64,000 nucleotides of DNA from Collimonas fungivorans Ter331 (GTDB taxonomy: Bacteria > Pseudomonadota > Gammaproteobacteria > Burkholderiales > Burkholderiaceae_D): contig NC_015856.1 in NCBI RefSeq assembly GCF_000221045.1, positions 868,001 to 932,000 of the forward strand. Reading direction: 5' to 3'. A program made the position numbers and the translations under genes. The notes under the pieces are model-generated. The model saw only the letters and a program-made list of their open reading frames with translations. It did not search any database and was not told the DNA's origin. Shown here piece after piece: positions 1-8,769 of this stretch (the first letter of the stretch is position 1; each line of letters opens with the position of its first letter).

Positions 1-167
1 CCATCGGCATGGACGGCACTTGCACCGGCGAGCACGGCGTCGGCCTGCACAAGATCGATTTCCTGATTGAAGAGCATGGCGTGGAGGCGATCGCTACCAT
101 GCGTGCGTTGAAACATGCGTTCGATCCGAAGAACATCATGAATCCCGGGAAAATAATCCGGTGGTAA
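1..167 (+). CDS. FAD-linked 2-hydroxyacid (D-lactate-type) dehydrogenase, C-terminal end only
   Basis: Only the last 54 codons are present, read in the frame whose first full codon begins at base 3 and ending at TAA 165-167. The fragment carries the GEHGVG motif followed by a tail with FDPKNIMNPGKI, which is the typical C-terminal end of vanillyl-alcohol-oxidase-fold flavoenzymes (D-lactate dehydrogenase Dld, GlcD and relatives). The tail is closest in style to cytochrome-type D-lactate dehydrogenases, but the substrate cannot be fixed from this piece. It lies just upstream of a LysR gene and a complete glcDEF set, so a second hydroxyacid oxidase is clustered with glycolate oxidase. The start is outside the window. 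Confidence 0.85.
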   Translation, partial: IGMDGTCTGEHGVGLHKIDFLIEEHGVEAIATMRALKHAFDPKNIMNPGKIIRW

Positions 168-172
168 ATTCA

Positions 173-1078
173 ATGTTGAACAAGACCCCACTGGTCAATC
201 GCCTGCCGCCGGTGCATGCCTTGTCCGCGTTTGAAGCCGCCGCCCGCCATCGTTCATTTGCGCTGGCGGCGGATGAGCTGTGCATTACGCCGTCGGCGCT
301 GTCGCACCGCATCCGTTTGCTGGAGGATTTCGTCGGCGAACGACTGTTCTCGCGCGAAGGCAGGACAGTCACCTTGTCCGAATTCGGCCACCGCTACCTG
401 GAAGTGGTGCGCAGCGCCTTGCGCACCTTGACCGAGTTCCCGCTGCCGCAGCGTAACGCCCAGGTGCAGCCGCGCGTCAAGATCACCGCGCCGCCGACTT
501 TTGCGCGCCAGCTGCTGATCCCGCATCTGCACGGGTTTGCCAGCCGGCACCCCGAGATCGTGGTCGAGATATTCCTGTCGGTGCCGCTCTACGACCTGAG
601 TCTGACCGAGAGCGACCTGGAAGTGCGTTTCGGCGCCGGCAAGTATCCCAACACCACCACCGAAAAACTGTTCGAAGAACCGACCTTTGCCGTCGCCAGC
701 CCTGGATACCTGAAAAAGGCCGGTCCGCTGCACCAGCCCGCCGACCTGTGCAAGGCAAGCCTGCTGCGTTCGGCCCTGGAGCCTTGGCAGCCATGGTTCC
801 AGGCGGCAGGCCTGGACTGGCCTGAACCGTCCTCCGGCTTGCGCGCCGACGACCTTGGCCTGTTGCTGGAACTGGTGCGCCATGGCCATGGCGTCGGCCT
901 GACCCGCAAGCATTTTGCCCAGCAAATGATTGCGCAAGGGGAAGTGGTGCAACTGTTCGACATCAGCCTCACTTCGCCGCCCCATGCCTATTACCTGGTG
1001 TACCAGCAAAAACCGCAGGAACGGCCGGAAGTGACGACTTTCATCGAATGGATGAAGGATACTTTCAGCCGCATCTGA
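173..1078 (+). CDS. LysR-family transcriptional regulator (GcvA-like)
   Basis: This 301-residue protein has an N-terminal winged helix-turn-helix (about residues 10-65, with HALSAFEAAARHRSF and ITPSALSHRIRLLE) and a C-terminal periplasmic-binding-protein-like effector domain (about 90-295). The HTH wording is that of the GcvA/AmpR branch. I chose ATG 173; an in-frame GTG at 161 would overlap the TAA of the preceding gene at 165-167 and add four residues. LysR proteins usually control adjacent genes, so the flanking dehydrogenase and glcDEF are the obvious candidate targets, but no binding test is possible here and the effector is unknown. Confidence 0.9.
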   Translation: MLNKTPLVNRLPPVHALSAFEAAARHRSFALAADELCITPSALSHRIRLLEDFVGERLFSREGRTVTLSEFGHRYLEVVRSALRTLTEFPLPQRNAQVQPRVKITAPPTFARQLLIPHLHGFASRHPEIVVEIFLSVPLYDLSLTESDLEVRFGAGKYPNTTTEKLFEEPTFAVASPGYLKKAGPLHQPADLCKASLLRSALEPWQPWFQAAGLDWPEPSSGLRADDLGLLLELVRHGHGVGLTRKHFAQQMIAQGEVVQLFDISLTSPPHAYYLVYQQKPQERPEVTTFIEWMKDTFSRI

Positions 1079-1173
1079 ACCAAGCGGCCGGCGGCCTGAA
1101 AACATTTCACCTGCGCGGCGCAAGCTTTTCAGGCGGATATCCGAGGAAGTTGTTCTGTAAAAAACACAATATC

Positions 1174-1188
1174 GTTATACTCGATAAC
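1174..1188. promoter_or_regulatory. Inverted repeat upstream of glcD
   Basis: GTTAT-ACTCG-ATAAC forms a perfect five-base inverted repeat in the 155-bp gap between the LysR gene and glcD, inside an AT-rich patch (about 1150-1200). The LysR T-N11-A pattern can be fitted loosely. It may be a regulator site for glcDEF, but the arms are short and chance is not excluded. Confidence 0.3.
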
Positions 1189-1233
1189 AGAAAACATACC
1201 CTCCGATAGCCAGCCTGCCCATGGGAAAACAGA

Positions 1234-2733
1234 ATGAACGCGGAAACAGCGGCGCCCGCCGAATCCACCTTTAGCCCGGCCCGCCAGCAACAGGTAGTCA
1301 GTGCTTTGCGGGCGCTGCTGCCGGCGCATGCGCTGTTATCCAATATCGAAGATACCCGGCCCTACGAATGCGATGGCCTGGCCGCCTATCGGCAAACGCC
1401 GATGGTGGTGGCGCTCCCTGAGAACGAGGAACAGGTGGTGGCCATCCTCAAGGCGTGCCGCGATCTCAAGGTGCCTATCGTGCCGCGCGGCGCCGGTACC
1501 GGCCTGTCCGGCGGCGCCATGCCGATCGCCGACGGCGTGGTCTTGTCCACCGCCAAATTTACCCGCATCGTCAAGCTCGATCAGTATGCACGGACTGCGG
1601 TGGTGCAGCCGGGTGTGCGCAACCTGGCCATTTCCGAGGCGGCGGCCGCCCACGGCCTGTATTACGCGCCAGACCCGTCATCGCAGATCGCCTGCACCAT
1701 TGGCGGCAACGTGGCGGAGAATTCGGGCGGCGTGCATTGCCTGAAATACGGCCTTACCGTGCATAACGTATTGCGTGTGCGGATGGTGACCATCGAAGGC
1801 GAGGTAGTCGAACTCGGCAATGGCGCACTGGATGCGCCCGGCCTCGACTTGCTGGCGGTCTTCATCGGCTCGGAAGGCATGCTGGGCGTGGTCACCGAGG
1901 TCACGGTCAAGCTGATTCCCAAACCGCAGGCGGCGCGCGTCATCATGGCGTCGTTCGACGACGTGGTGAAGAGCGGCAATGCGGTCGCCAACGTGATTGC
2001 CGCCGGCATCATTCCGGCCGGCCTGGAGATGATGGACCGCACCAGTTCGCGCATGGTGGAACCGTTCGTCAAGGCCGGCTACGATATCGACGCCGCTGCC
2101 ATCCTGTTATGCGAATCGGACGGTACCGCGGAAGAGGTGGAAGAGGAAATCGGCCGCATGAGCGCGGTGTTGAACGCCAGCGGCGCCACCCGCATCGAGG
2201 TCTCGACCTCCGAGGCGGAGCGCTTGCGTTTCTGGTCTGGCCGCAAGAATGCCTTTCCGGCAGCCGGTCGCATTTCACCCGATTACTACTGCATGGACGG
2301 CACCATCCCGCGCAAGAACCTGGCGCAGGTGCTGCTGGGCATCGAACAGATGGAAAACAAATACGGCCTGCGCTGCGCCAATGTGTTCCATGCCGGCGAC
2401 GGCAACCTGCATCCGCTGATTCTGTTCGACGCCAATGTGCCGGGCGAATTCCATCGCGCCGAAGAGTTCGGTGCCGAGATCCTTGAACTGTGCGTTGCCG
2501 TCGGCGGCACTATCACGGGCGAACACGGCGTCGGCATCGAAAAGATCAATTCGATGTGCGTACAGTTTTCACCGCTGGAGCGTGAAGCTTTCTTCAATGT
2601 CAAACGCGCCTTCGATACCGCATTCCTGCTCAATCCGGACAAGGCGATCCCCACTTTGCAGCGTTGCGCCGAGTACGGCAAGATGCATGTGCAGCGCGGC
2701 CAGCTGAAATTTGCGGAACTCCCGCGCTTCTAG
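1234..2733 (+). CDS. glcD: Glycolate oxidase subunit GlcD (FAD-binding)
   Basis: The catalytic flavoprotein subunit of membrane-associated glycolate oxidase oxidises glycolate (and often D-lactate) to glyoxylate, passing electrons on through GlcE/GlcF to the quinone pool. The 499 residues match the family length. The FAD-binding PP-loop motif VPRGAGTGLSGG is at about 83-94 and the C-terminal GEHGVGIEK at about 429-437, within a VAO-type FAD fold. It is followed after 16 bases by glcE and then glcF, a glcDEF operon. The ATG at 1234 gives the usual N-terminus. The neighbouring LysR gene is a plausible regulator; the family's E. coli counterpart uses GlcC instead. Confidence 0.95.
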   Translation: MNAETAAPAESTFSPARQQQVVSALRALLPAHALLSNIEDTRPYECDGLAAYRQTPMVVALPENEEQVVAILKACRDLKVPIVPRGAGTGLSGGAMPIADGVVLSTAKFTRIVKLDQYARTAVVQPGVRNLAISEAAAAHGLYYAPDPSSQIACTIGGNVAENSGGVHCLKYGLTVHNVLRVRMVTIEGEVVELGNGALDAPGLDLLAVFIGSEGMLGVVTEVTVKLIPKPQAARVIMASFDDVVKSGNAVANVIAAGIIPAGLEMMDRTSSRMVEPFVKAGYDIDAAAILLCESDGTAEEVEEEIGRMSAVLNASGATRIEVSTSEAERLRFWSGRKNAFPAAGRISPDYYCMDGTIPRKNLAQVLLGIEQMENKYGLRCANVFHAGDGNLHPLILFDANVPGEFHRAEEFGAEILELCVAVGGTITGEHGVGIEKINSMCVQFSPLEREAFFNVKRAFDTAFLLNPDKAIPTLQRCAEYGKMHVQRGQLKFAELPRF

Positions 2734-2749
2734 AACAGACCAGAACAAT

Positions 2750-3823
2750 ATGGATCCAGAATTATTCAAGCAGCTGGCCAAGGAGCAGATTCTCGCCGCC
2801 GCGGCACAGCGCCGGACGCTGGAAATCCGCGGCGGCGGCAGCAAGCGCTGGTACGGCCAGCTGGTGCAGGGCGAACTGCTGGATACGCGCGCTTATAGCG
2901 GCGTCATCGATTATGAACCGACCGAGCTGGTGATTACCGCGCGCTGCGGCACGCCGCTGGCCGAAATCGAAGCGTTGCTGGCGCAGCATAACCAGGTGCT
3001 GCCATTCGAACCGCCGCATTTCGGCAGCGCCGCTACGCTGGGCGGCATGGTCGCCAGCGGCTTGTCCGGCCCGTCGCGGCAGGCGGTCGGCGCATTGCGC
3101 GACTTTGTGCTGGGCGCGGTGCTGATGGACGGCAAAGGCGATATCCTGCATTTCGGCGGCCAGGTCATGAAGAACGTGGCGGGATACGATGTGTCGCGTC
3201 TGCTGGCCGGCTCGCTTGGCACCCTGGGTTTGATCCTGGAAGTTTCTCTGAAAGTATTGCCGCGTCCGCTTGCCAGCAGCAGCCGCCGGTTTGCCATGGG
3301 CGAAGCCGAAGCGATACGTAGCCTCAACCAGTGGGGCGGTTTGCCCTTGCCGATTTCCGCCAGCTGCTGGCAGGATGGCCAGCTGACGCTGCGCCTGTCC
3401 GGTGCACAGGCCGCGGTGAGCGCCGCCGAACAGAACCTTGGCGGCGAAGCGGTCGCCGATGCGGACGATTTCTGGCAGGCGCTGCGTGAACAGACCCACG
3501 CCTTTTTTGCACCGGCGGCTGCACAGAAGCCCTTGTGGCGGCTGGCGCTGCCGTCCACCGCAGCGCCGCTGGCATTGCCCGGCGCTGTGCTGATCGAGTG
3601 GGGCGGGGCGCAACGCTGGCTGTTCACCGATACCGACGCGCAGGCGATCCGGAGCGCGGCTGCCGCCGCCGGCGGCCATGCCACCCTGTACCGTGGCGGC
3701 GACAAGGATGCCGGCGTATTTCATCCGCTGGCGCCGGCGCTGGCGCAGATTCACCGACGCTTGAAGGCCAGCTTTGATCCGGCGGCGATTTTTAATATCG
3801 GCCGCATGTACCAGGATTTCTAG
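2750..3823 (+). CDS. glcE: Glycolate oxidase FAD-binding subunit GlcE
   Basis: This 357-residue paralogue of the GlcD N-terminal half supplies a second FAD-binding module of the glycolate oxidase complex. The PCMH-type FAD domain fills about residues 1-170, with GSAATLGGMVASGLSGP at about 93 and GGQVMKNVAGYDVSRL after it, both diagnostic for GlcE. The C-terminal part is shorter and more variable, ending in FDPAAIFNIGRMY. ATG 2750 is 16 bases after the glcD stop; a longer reading from 2711 would overlap glcD and begins with non-homologous residues, so I reject it. It is the middle gene of glcDEF. Confidence 0.93.
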   Translation: MDPELFKQLAKEQILAAAAQRRTLEIRGGGSKRWYGQLVQGELLDTRAYSGVIDYEPTELVITARCGTPLAEIEALLAQHNQVLPFEPPHFGSAATLGGMVASGLSGPSRQAVGALRDFVLGAVLMDGKGDILHFGGQVMKNVAGYDVSRLLAGSLGTLGLILEVSLKVLPRPLASSSRRFAMGEAEAIRSLNQWGGLPLPISASCWQDGQLTLRLSGAQAAVSAAEQNLGGEAVADADDFWQALREQTHAFFAPAAAQKPLWRLALPSTAAPLALPGAVLIEWGGAQRWLFTDTDAQAIRSAAAAAGGHATLYRGGDKDAGVFHPLAPALAQIHRRLKASFDPAAIFNIGRMYQDF

Positions 3824-3857
3824 TCCGAACCTTAACCAACCTCTAGCGCAGCAAGCC

Positions 3858-5093
3858 ATGCAAACCAATCTAGCCGACTTCATCAAGAATACACGGGCAG
3901 GCAAGGAGGCCGATGCGATCCTGCGCGCCTGCGTGCATTGCGGATTCTGTACGGCTACCTGCCCGACATATCAGCTGCTGGGCGATGAGCTGGATGGCCC
4001 GCGCGGCCGCATTTATCTGATCAAGCAGGTGCTGGAAGGAACCAAGGCCACTGTCAAGACCCAGTCGCACCTGGACCGCTGCCTGACCTGCCGCAATTGC
4101 GAATCGACTTGTCCGTCCGGAGTCGAATACGGCCGCCTGCTTGATATCGGCCGCAAGGTGGTGGAAGACCAGGTGCCGCGACCCGTCGCGCAGCAGCTGA
4201 CGCGCCAGTTATTGAAAGAATTGTTGCCGCGCCCCTGGCTGTTCAAGCCGGCCATGGCGGCCGGCCAATTGCTGCGGCCCTTGCTGCCGCGCAAATTGAA
4301 AAACAAGGTACCGGAAAAGCAGCAAGCGGGAATTTTCCCGCGCCGCGAGCATGCGCGCAAGATGCTGCTGCTGGATGGCTGCGTACAGCCCGCGATGTCG
4401 CCCAATATCAACCGCGCGGCGGCACGGGTTTTTGATGCGCTCGAAGTGCAATTGCTGGTGGCGCCCAAGGCCGGCTGCTGCGGCGCCATCCGGTATCACC
4501 TGAACGACCAGGCCGGCGGCCTGGACGACATGCGGCGCAATATCGACGCTTGGTGGCCGTATGTGATCGGCAGCAATGGACAGGGCGTCGAGGCGATCGT
4601 CATGACTGCCTCCGGCTGCGGCGTCACGGTCAAGGAATACGGCCATCTGCTGGCGGCCGATCCGCTGTATGCAGTCAAGGCCAAAGCCATCTCAGCGCTG
4701 ACCAAGGACCTGAGCGAAATCTTGCCGGCGTTCGAAGCTGAGCTGCAGGAAAAATTGCAGGGAAAAATTCCCCAGCGCGTGGCTTACCATCCGCCCTGCA
4801 CCTTGCAGCATGGCCAGCAGATCCGCGGCAAGGTGGAAGGCCTGTTGCGCAGCGTCGGCGTCGATGTGCAGCTGTGCGCCGACAGTCATTTGTGCTGCGG
4901 TTCGGCCGGCACTTATTCGGTATTGCAGCCGGAACTGTCGTATCGCCTGCGCGACAACAAGCTCAACAGCCTGCAGGCGACCCAGCCGGACATGATCGTT
5001 TCCGCCAATATCGGCTGCCTGACCCATCTGCAATCAGGCACGCAGACGCCGGTCAGGCATTGGATAGAACTGCTGGACCAGGCGCTGGCCTGA
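3858..5093 (+). CDS. glcF: Glycolate oxidase iron-sulfur subunit GlcF
   Basis: This electron-transfer subunit has two 4Fe-4S clusters and passes electrons from the flavin subunits to the membrane quinone pool. Cluster ligands are visible as C25-x2-C28-x2-C31-x3-C35 (CVHCGFCTATCP) and C75-x2-C78-x2-C81-x3-C85 (CLTCRNCESTCP). Two CCG-type domains follow, with GCCGA and CCGSAGTY, as in succinate dehydrogenase/heterodisulfide reductase-like CCG proteins. The length of 411 residues fits GlcF (about 407). ATG 3858 begins the normal MQTNLADF N-terminus; the longer reading from 3774 lies inside glcE. Last gene of glcDEF, convergent with the porin gene. Confidence 0.95.
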   Translation: MQTNLADFIKNTRAGKEADAILRACVHCGFCTATCPTYQLLGDELDGPRGRIYLIKQVLEGTKATVKTQSHLDRCLTCRNCESTCPSGVEYGRLLDIGRKVVEDQVPRPVAQQLTRQLLKELLPRPWLFKPAMAAGQLLRPLLPRKLKNKVPEKQQAGIFPRREHARKMLLLDGCVQPAMSPNINRAAARVFDALEVQLLVAPKAGCCGAIRYHLNDQAGGLDDMRRNIDAWWPYVIGSNGQGVEAIVMTASGCGVTVKEYGHLLAADPLYAVKAKAISALTKDLSEILPAFEAELQEKLQGKIPQRVAYHPPCTLQHGQQIRGKVEGLLRSVGVDVQLCADSHLCCGSAGTYSVLQPELSYRLRDNKLNSLQATQPDMIVSANIGCLTHLQSGTQTPVRHWIELLDQALA

Positions 5094-5124
5094 CGCTCCG
5101 CAGAAAGCTGTCGGCGCGGCGCCG

Positions 5125-6306
5125 TTAAAACTGATGGCGGATGCCGACTGCCGCGACAAACTGTTTGCCGTTGGACGACGGCGTGCCATTTTGCGAATCG
5201 CCGACTACGGCGACGGCGTCGACCGCTGTCACGCCATCTTTGCCCAAGGTCTGGCCGTACGCCTTTTGATAGGTTTCCAGGAAGTAGAGCGCGGTGCGTT
5301 TAGAGAAATCGTAGGTCTGCTCCAGGGACAGCTGCTGATAACGGGCCGGGTTGCTGATACCGTTGGCGGCCGTTTCGCGCGTATAGCTGTAGCCGGCTGC
5401 CACCGTAATGGCCGGCGTCACCTTGTAGCTTGAAATCAGGCCTGCCGTGTTGAAACTGGCCTGGTGGGTAAACAATGAATCCGCTCCGGGCGCCATCTGG
5501 ACATTGGAAAAATTCAAGCCCAGCATCAGGTTGCCCGACGCCTGGTACCTCGCGGCCGCGGCAACCATCTGCACCGACCTGGCGGAGGCATAACCGGCGT
5601 TGACGGGGGACTGGGCATAGCTGCCTGAAGTGACGTTCGGATCCCAGGGCGCAAAACCTTTCAGATTGTTGTTGGCCAGCTTCAGGTATCCCAGCGCGAC
5701 GCTAAACGCATTGATGTCGTATCGCAGCGCCGCACTCACGGTATTGCCGGATCCCATGGCGCCGGCGTTTTCGCCGAAACCGTACAAGGCGCTGGCCTGG
5801 AAACCGGCTATCACCGGTGTCGCATAAACCAGGGAATTGTTGATGCGTATCGTCGTGTCGAGGCCGTCCAGGTCGCCTGGATGGGCGCCTGTGGCGCCTG
5901 TCAGCACGCCGGTCGGTCCCAGCCCGCCGACGTAACGCCAATACGGCGTGTACTGGCGCCCGAGGGTGAAGGTGCCGTAGCCGGCATTGCTCAAGCCGAT
6001 AAAGGACTGGCGGTTGAACGCCTTGCTAGGGTCGCTTTGGGCGCCGTTGTCAATGCTGAATCCCTGCTCTAGCGTGAAGATGGCCTTGCTGCCGCCGCCC
6101 AGGTCTTCGCTGCCGCTGAAACCCAGTTTGCTGGCATTCAGGTTGCCGCTGTTCATATAGGTGTTGGCATGACCGCGCTGGCTGCTGGAGTAGATGATCG
6201 CAGCGTCGGCGGTGCCATAGATGGTGACGCCGTTTTGCGCCCGGACTTGGCTCGCGCCGGCCAGCGAGGCGGCTGCTGTCAGCAGCGCCAGTGTTTTGTG
6301 TTTCAT
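5125..6306 (-). CDS. Gram-negative trimeric porin (Burkholderia OmpC-like family)
   Basis: An outer-membrane beta-barrel for diffusion of small hydrophilic solutes. The 393-residue precursor has a signal peptide of about 23 residues (Lys-rich start, alanine-rich core, cleavage near QVRA|QNGVT), then GVTIYGTADAAI typical of the betaproteobacterial porin-4 family. It ends in GIRHQF, the terminal phenylalanine needed for BAM recognition. Alternating amphipathic beta strands with Tyr/Phe girdles run throughout. It lies 28 bases after the GH31 stop on the same strand, so it is probably the last gene of the gud/GH31 operon and may serve as the substrate's outer-membrane pore. That specificity is inference from position. 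Confidence 0.92.
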   Translation of the reverse strand: MKHKTLALLTAAASLAGASQVRAQNGVTIYGTADAAIIYSSSQRGHANTYMNSGNLNASKLGFSGSEDLGGGSKAIFTLEQGFSIDNGAQSDPSKAFNRQSFIGLSNAGYGTFTLGRQYTPYWRYVGGLGPTGVLTGATGAHPGDLDGLDTTIRINNSLVYATPVIAGFQASALYGFGENAGAMGSGNTVSAALRYDINAFSVALGYLKLANNNLKGFAPWDPNVTSGSYAQSPVNAGYASARSVQMVAAAARYQASGNLMLGLNFSNVQMAPGADSLFTHQASFNTAGLISSYKVTPAITVAAGYSYTRETAANGISNPARYQQLSLEQTYDFSKRTALYFLETYQKAYGQTLGKDGVTAVDAVAVVGDSQNGTPSSNGKQFVAAVGIRHQF

Positions 6307-6334
6307 GTGTCTCCCGTATGGTTATTGGACTGCT

Positions 6335-8749
6335 TCAGAACGTGGGCTTGGTGATTCTTATCTGGACTTCACGGTAGCCATCGACGATGGCGTCGCTGAT
6401 GACGATGGCGTCAGTCGCCAACCGCCGGGTTTCGTGCTGCGGCAGGAGCAGGACTACGATGTCGGACGCCAGCTGCACGCCGCTGCATCCGACCGCGATT
6501 TCCAGGACGGACGCCTGACTCTGCACATGGATTTTCCACAGGCTGCTCTGGCCATTCTTGTGAGCATGGCTGACGCCGTCATCGTCGAAAAATTCGGTGG
6601 TGAAACTGCCGCCGGCCTGGTGCGGAAAGACCATGAAGCTTTGCTGCTGCGCGGGCCGGTTGAAATGCTGTTCGGCGACATTGACGGCGATGGCGCTGCC
6701 GGCCCTGGCCAGCAGCGGCGGCCGGTCGCCGACGGCGGGCAGTACAATTTCCTGGCCGCCGTGGTGATGCGCGCCGCTCCAGAAATCATACCAATCTGCA
6801 CCTGCCGGAAGATACACGGCGCGGCTGTGCTGGCCCGGCTCTACCACGGCGGCCAGCAGCAGGCTCGGGCCGACCAGCATGTCGTCGTTTTCCGCGAAGC
6901 ATTGCGGATCGTCGGGAAACGCCAGGAAGGTCGGCTTGATCATCGGTTCGTAATGCTGGTGGTAGCGCCACAGCAGATCGTAGAAATAAGGCGTCAGGCG
7001 GGCGCGCAGCTTGAGCAGGTTGCGGATGGCGCCGGTGATTTCCGGATACATCCAGGCTTCGTTGACGGTCTTGTCGTCGTTCCACGAGTGGATCGAAAAG
7101 CGCGGCATGAAAATGCCGAACTGCACCCAGCGCAGCAATAACTCCGGGCCTGGCGCCGGGCCGCTGAAGCCGCCCACATCGTGGCCGGTGTTCGAAATAC
7201 CGGACAGGGCCAGGCCGATGCCCATCTTGATGTTGTACTTGAGCGTCTGCCATGAAGTGTAATTGTCGCCGGACCAGGTCTGCACGTAACGCTGCATGCC
7301 GGCCGCGCCGGAACGCGAAACCAGGTAGGGCCGCTGCTGCGGCGCGAAGGCGGTTTGCGCTTCTTGCGAAGCGGCCATCATCAGCAAGGTTTGCAAGCCC
7401 TTGGCCTCGACCGCCTTGAACGGCTTGCCGAAGCCGTTGACGCTGGCTTGCGGATTGAGCACCTGGAATTCGTTGTTGTCGTTCCAGGTGCTGGTGATGC
7501 CGTATTCCAGCAGGGAGCTGGTCACCGCCTGCTTCCACCAGTCGATGGTGTCAGGGTTGGTGAAATCCAGGTAGGCGCCGATTTCATCCCAGAACTGCAC
7601 CAGCTCCGGTTCGCCATTCTGGTCGTTGATGAACAGGCCAAGATCGCGCGCTTCGGCAAAACACGGATGGTCCTGCAACAGGCAAGGCTTGATGTTGGCG
7701 CACAGGCGCACGCCATGCTTCAGATAGTGCTGTGCAAATTCCTTGGGATCGGGGAATTTCTCGCGGTTCCAGTTGAACACATAACGCTTGTCGCCGATCG
7801 AGGTGTAGCCGGACGAGAGGTGGAACGATTCGCACAGCATGTCGTGCTGCTCGCAGTTCTCCAGGAATTCATTCATCTTTTCCTGTGCGTTCGGGGCGTC
7901 GGTATATGTCATGGTCGAACCGGAATAGCCCAGTCCCCATTTCGGCGTGAACGCCGGCTGGCCGGTCATCCAGGTATAGCGCCGCACCACCTGCTCCATG
8001 TCGTCGCCGGCGATGAAGTAATAATCCAGGTCGCCATGGTCGGCGACGAAATAGCGGTAGTGGCCGTGATAGTTGTCCAGTTCGCAGCCCATGTCCAGCT
8101 TGCCTTCCGACAGCGTGTCGTAGAACAGGCCGAAGGTGGTTTTTTGCCGCTTGTTCCAGGTCAGGTAGAACGGGATGTGCTTGTACAAGGCGTCCGTGCT
8201 GCTGGCGTTGTAGCCCATCGCATCGATGGTTTTCAGGGAATAGCTGCGGCCGTGGCGGTTGGTTTCGCCGCTGCGTTCGCCGAGGCCGAAATACATTTCG
8301 TCGCCGGCGTCGCGCTTGAGGTAGTGATAGACCTTGTCGTCCCAGTAGCCGAAATTGATGTGCTGCGTGCGGCGGTCCTGCGCGGCGTTTTGCCAGACGC
8401 CGTCCTTGCAGGTTTCCCAGCTGCAGGACAGGCCTTTGAGCTGCACCGTCAGCCGGATTTTCCCGGTCTCGATCTGCAAGGCGCCGCCATGTTCTTCTGC
8501 GGTGTAGGCAGGCTGTGCGAAACCTGCCAGCGAGAAGCGGTCGCGCCCTGCCAGCGGCAGCTGCTGGTCGCCCGGCGCAATCGCCCAGGTGCGCGGGAAG
8601 CGCAGGCTGGCGTCGGGCAGCACCATGACGCGGATGATGTCTTGCTCCAGCACGAAGATGTAAGCGGCCTGGCCGCCGGATCCCTTGAGAGTGAGCATGG
8701 CGCCGTTGCGGGCGGCGAGGTGAAACTCGGGTATTTGCTTGACCGACAT
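6335..8749 (-). CDS. Glycoside hydrolase family 31 (alpha-glucosidase/alpha-xylosidase type)
   Basis: This 804-residue retaining alpha-glycosidase has the GH31 order: N-terminal beta-sandwich (about 1-240), (beta/alpha)8 barrel (about 240-590) and C-terminal beta domains. The nucleophile is D424 in WNDNNEF and the acid/base is D495 in WSGDNYTSW, both intact. There is no signal peptide, so the enzyme should act in the cytoplasm on an imported glycoside. It sits 20 bases after an ExuT-like transporter and upstream of a porin, in the same operon as gudD and an aldose epimerase. That context suggests a sugar or sugar-acid alpha-glycoside. The exact substrate is unknown; GH31 covers glucosides, xylosides, galactosides and sulfoquinovosides. 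Confidence 0.9.
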   Translation of the reverse strand: MSVKQIPEFHLAARNGAMLTLKGSGGQAAYIFVLEQDIIRVMVLPDASLRFPRTWAIAPGDQQLPLAGRDRFSLAGFAQPAYTAEEHGGALQIETGKIRLTVQLKGLSCSWETCKDGVWQNAAQDRRTQHINFGYWDDKVYHYLKRDAGDEMYFGLGERSGETNRHGRSYSLKTIDAMGYNASSTDALYKHIPFYLTWNKRQKTTFGLFYDTLSEGKLDMGCELDNYHGHYRYFVADHGDLDYYFIAGDDMEQVVRRYTWMTGQPAFTPKWGLGYSGSTMTYTDAPNAQEKMNEFLENCEQHDMLCESFHLSSGYTSIGDKRYVFNWNREKFPDPKEFAQHYLKHGVRLCANIKPCLLQDHPCFAEARDLGLFINDQNGEPELVQFWDEIGAYLDFTNPDTIDWWKQAVTSSLLEYGITSTWNDNNEFQVLNPQASVNGFGKPFKAVEAKGLQTLLMMAASQEAQTAFAPQQRPYLVSRSGAAGMQRYVQTWSGDNYTSWQTLKYNIKMGIGLALSGISNTGHDVGGFSGPAPGPELLLRWVQFGIFMPRFSIHSWNDDKTVNEAWMYPEITGAIRNLLKLRARLTPYFYDLLWRYHQHYEPMIKPTFLAFPDDPQCFAENDDMLVGPSLLLAAVVEPGQHSRAVYLPAGADWYDFWSGAHHHGGQEIVLPAVGDRPPLLARAGSAIAVNVAEQHFNRPAQQQSFMVFPHQAGGSFTTEFFDDDGVSHAHKNGQSSLWKIHVQSQASVLEIAVGCSGVQLASDIVVLLLPQHETRRLATDAIVISDAIVDGYREVQIRITKPTF

Positions 8750-8769
8750 TAAAATCTCCAGTTTCTTGT

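Noticed and set aside
7355-8752. 465-codon plus-strand frame opposite the GH31 gene
   Set aside because: Antisense shadow of an intact GH31 coding region; the composition is low-complexity and no domain is recognisable.
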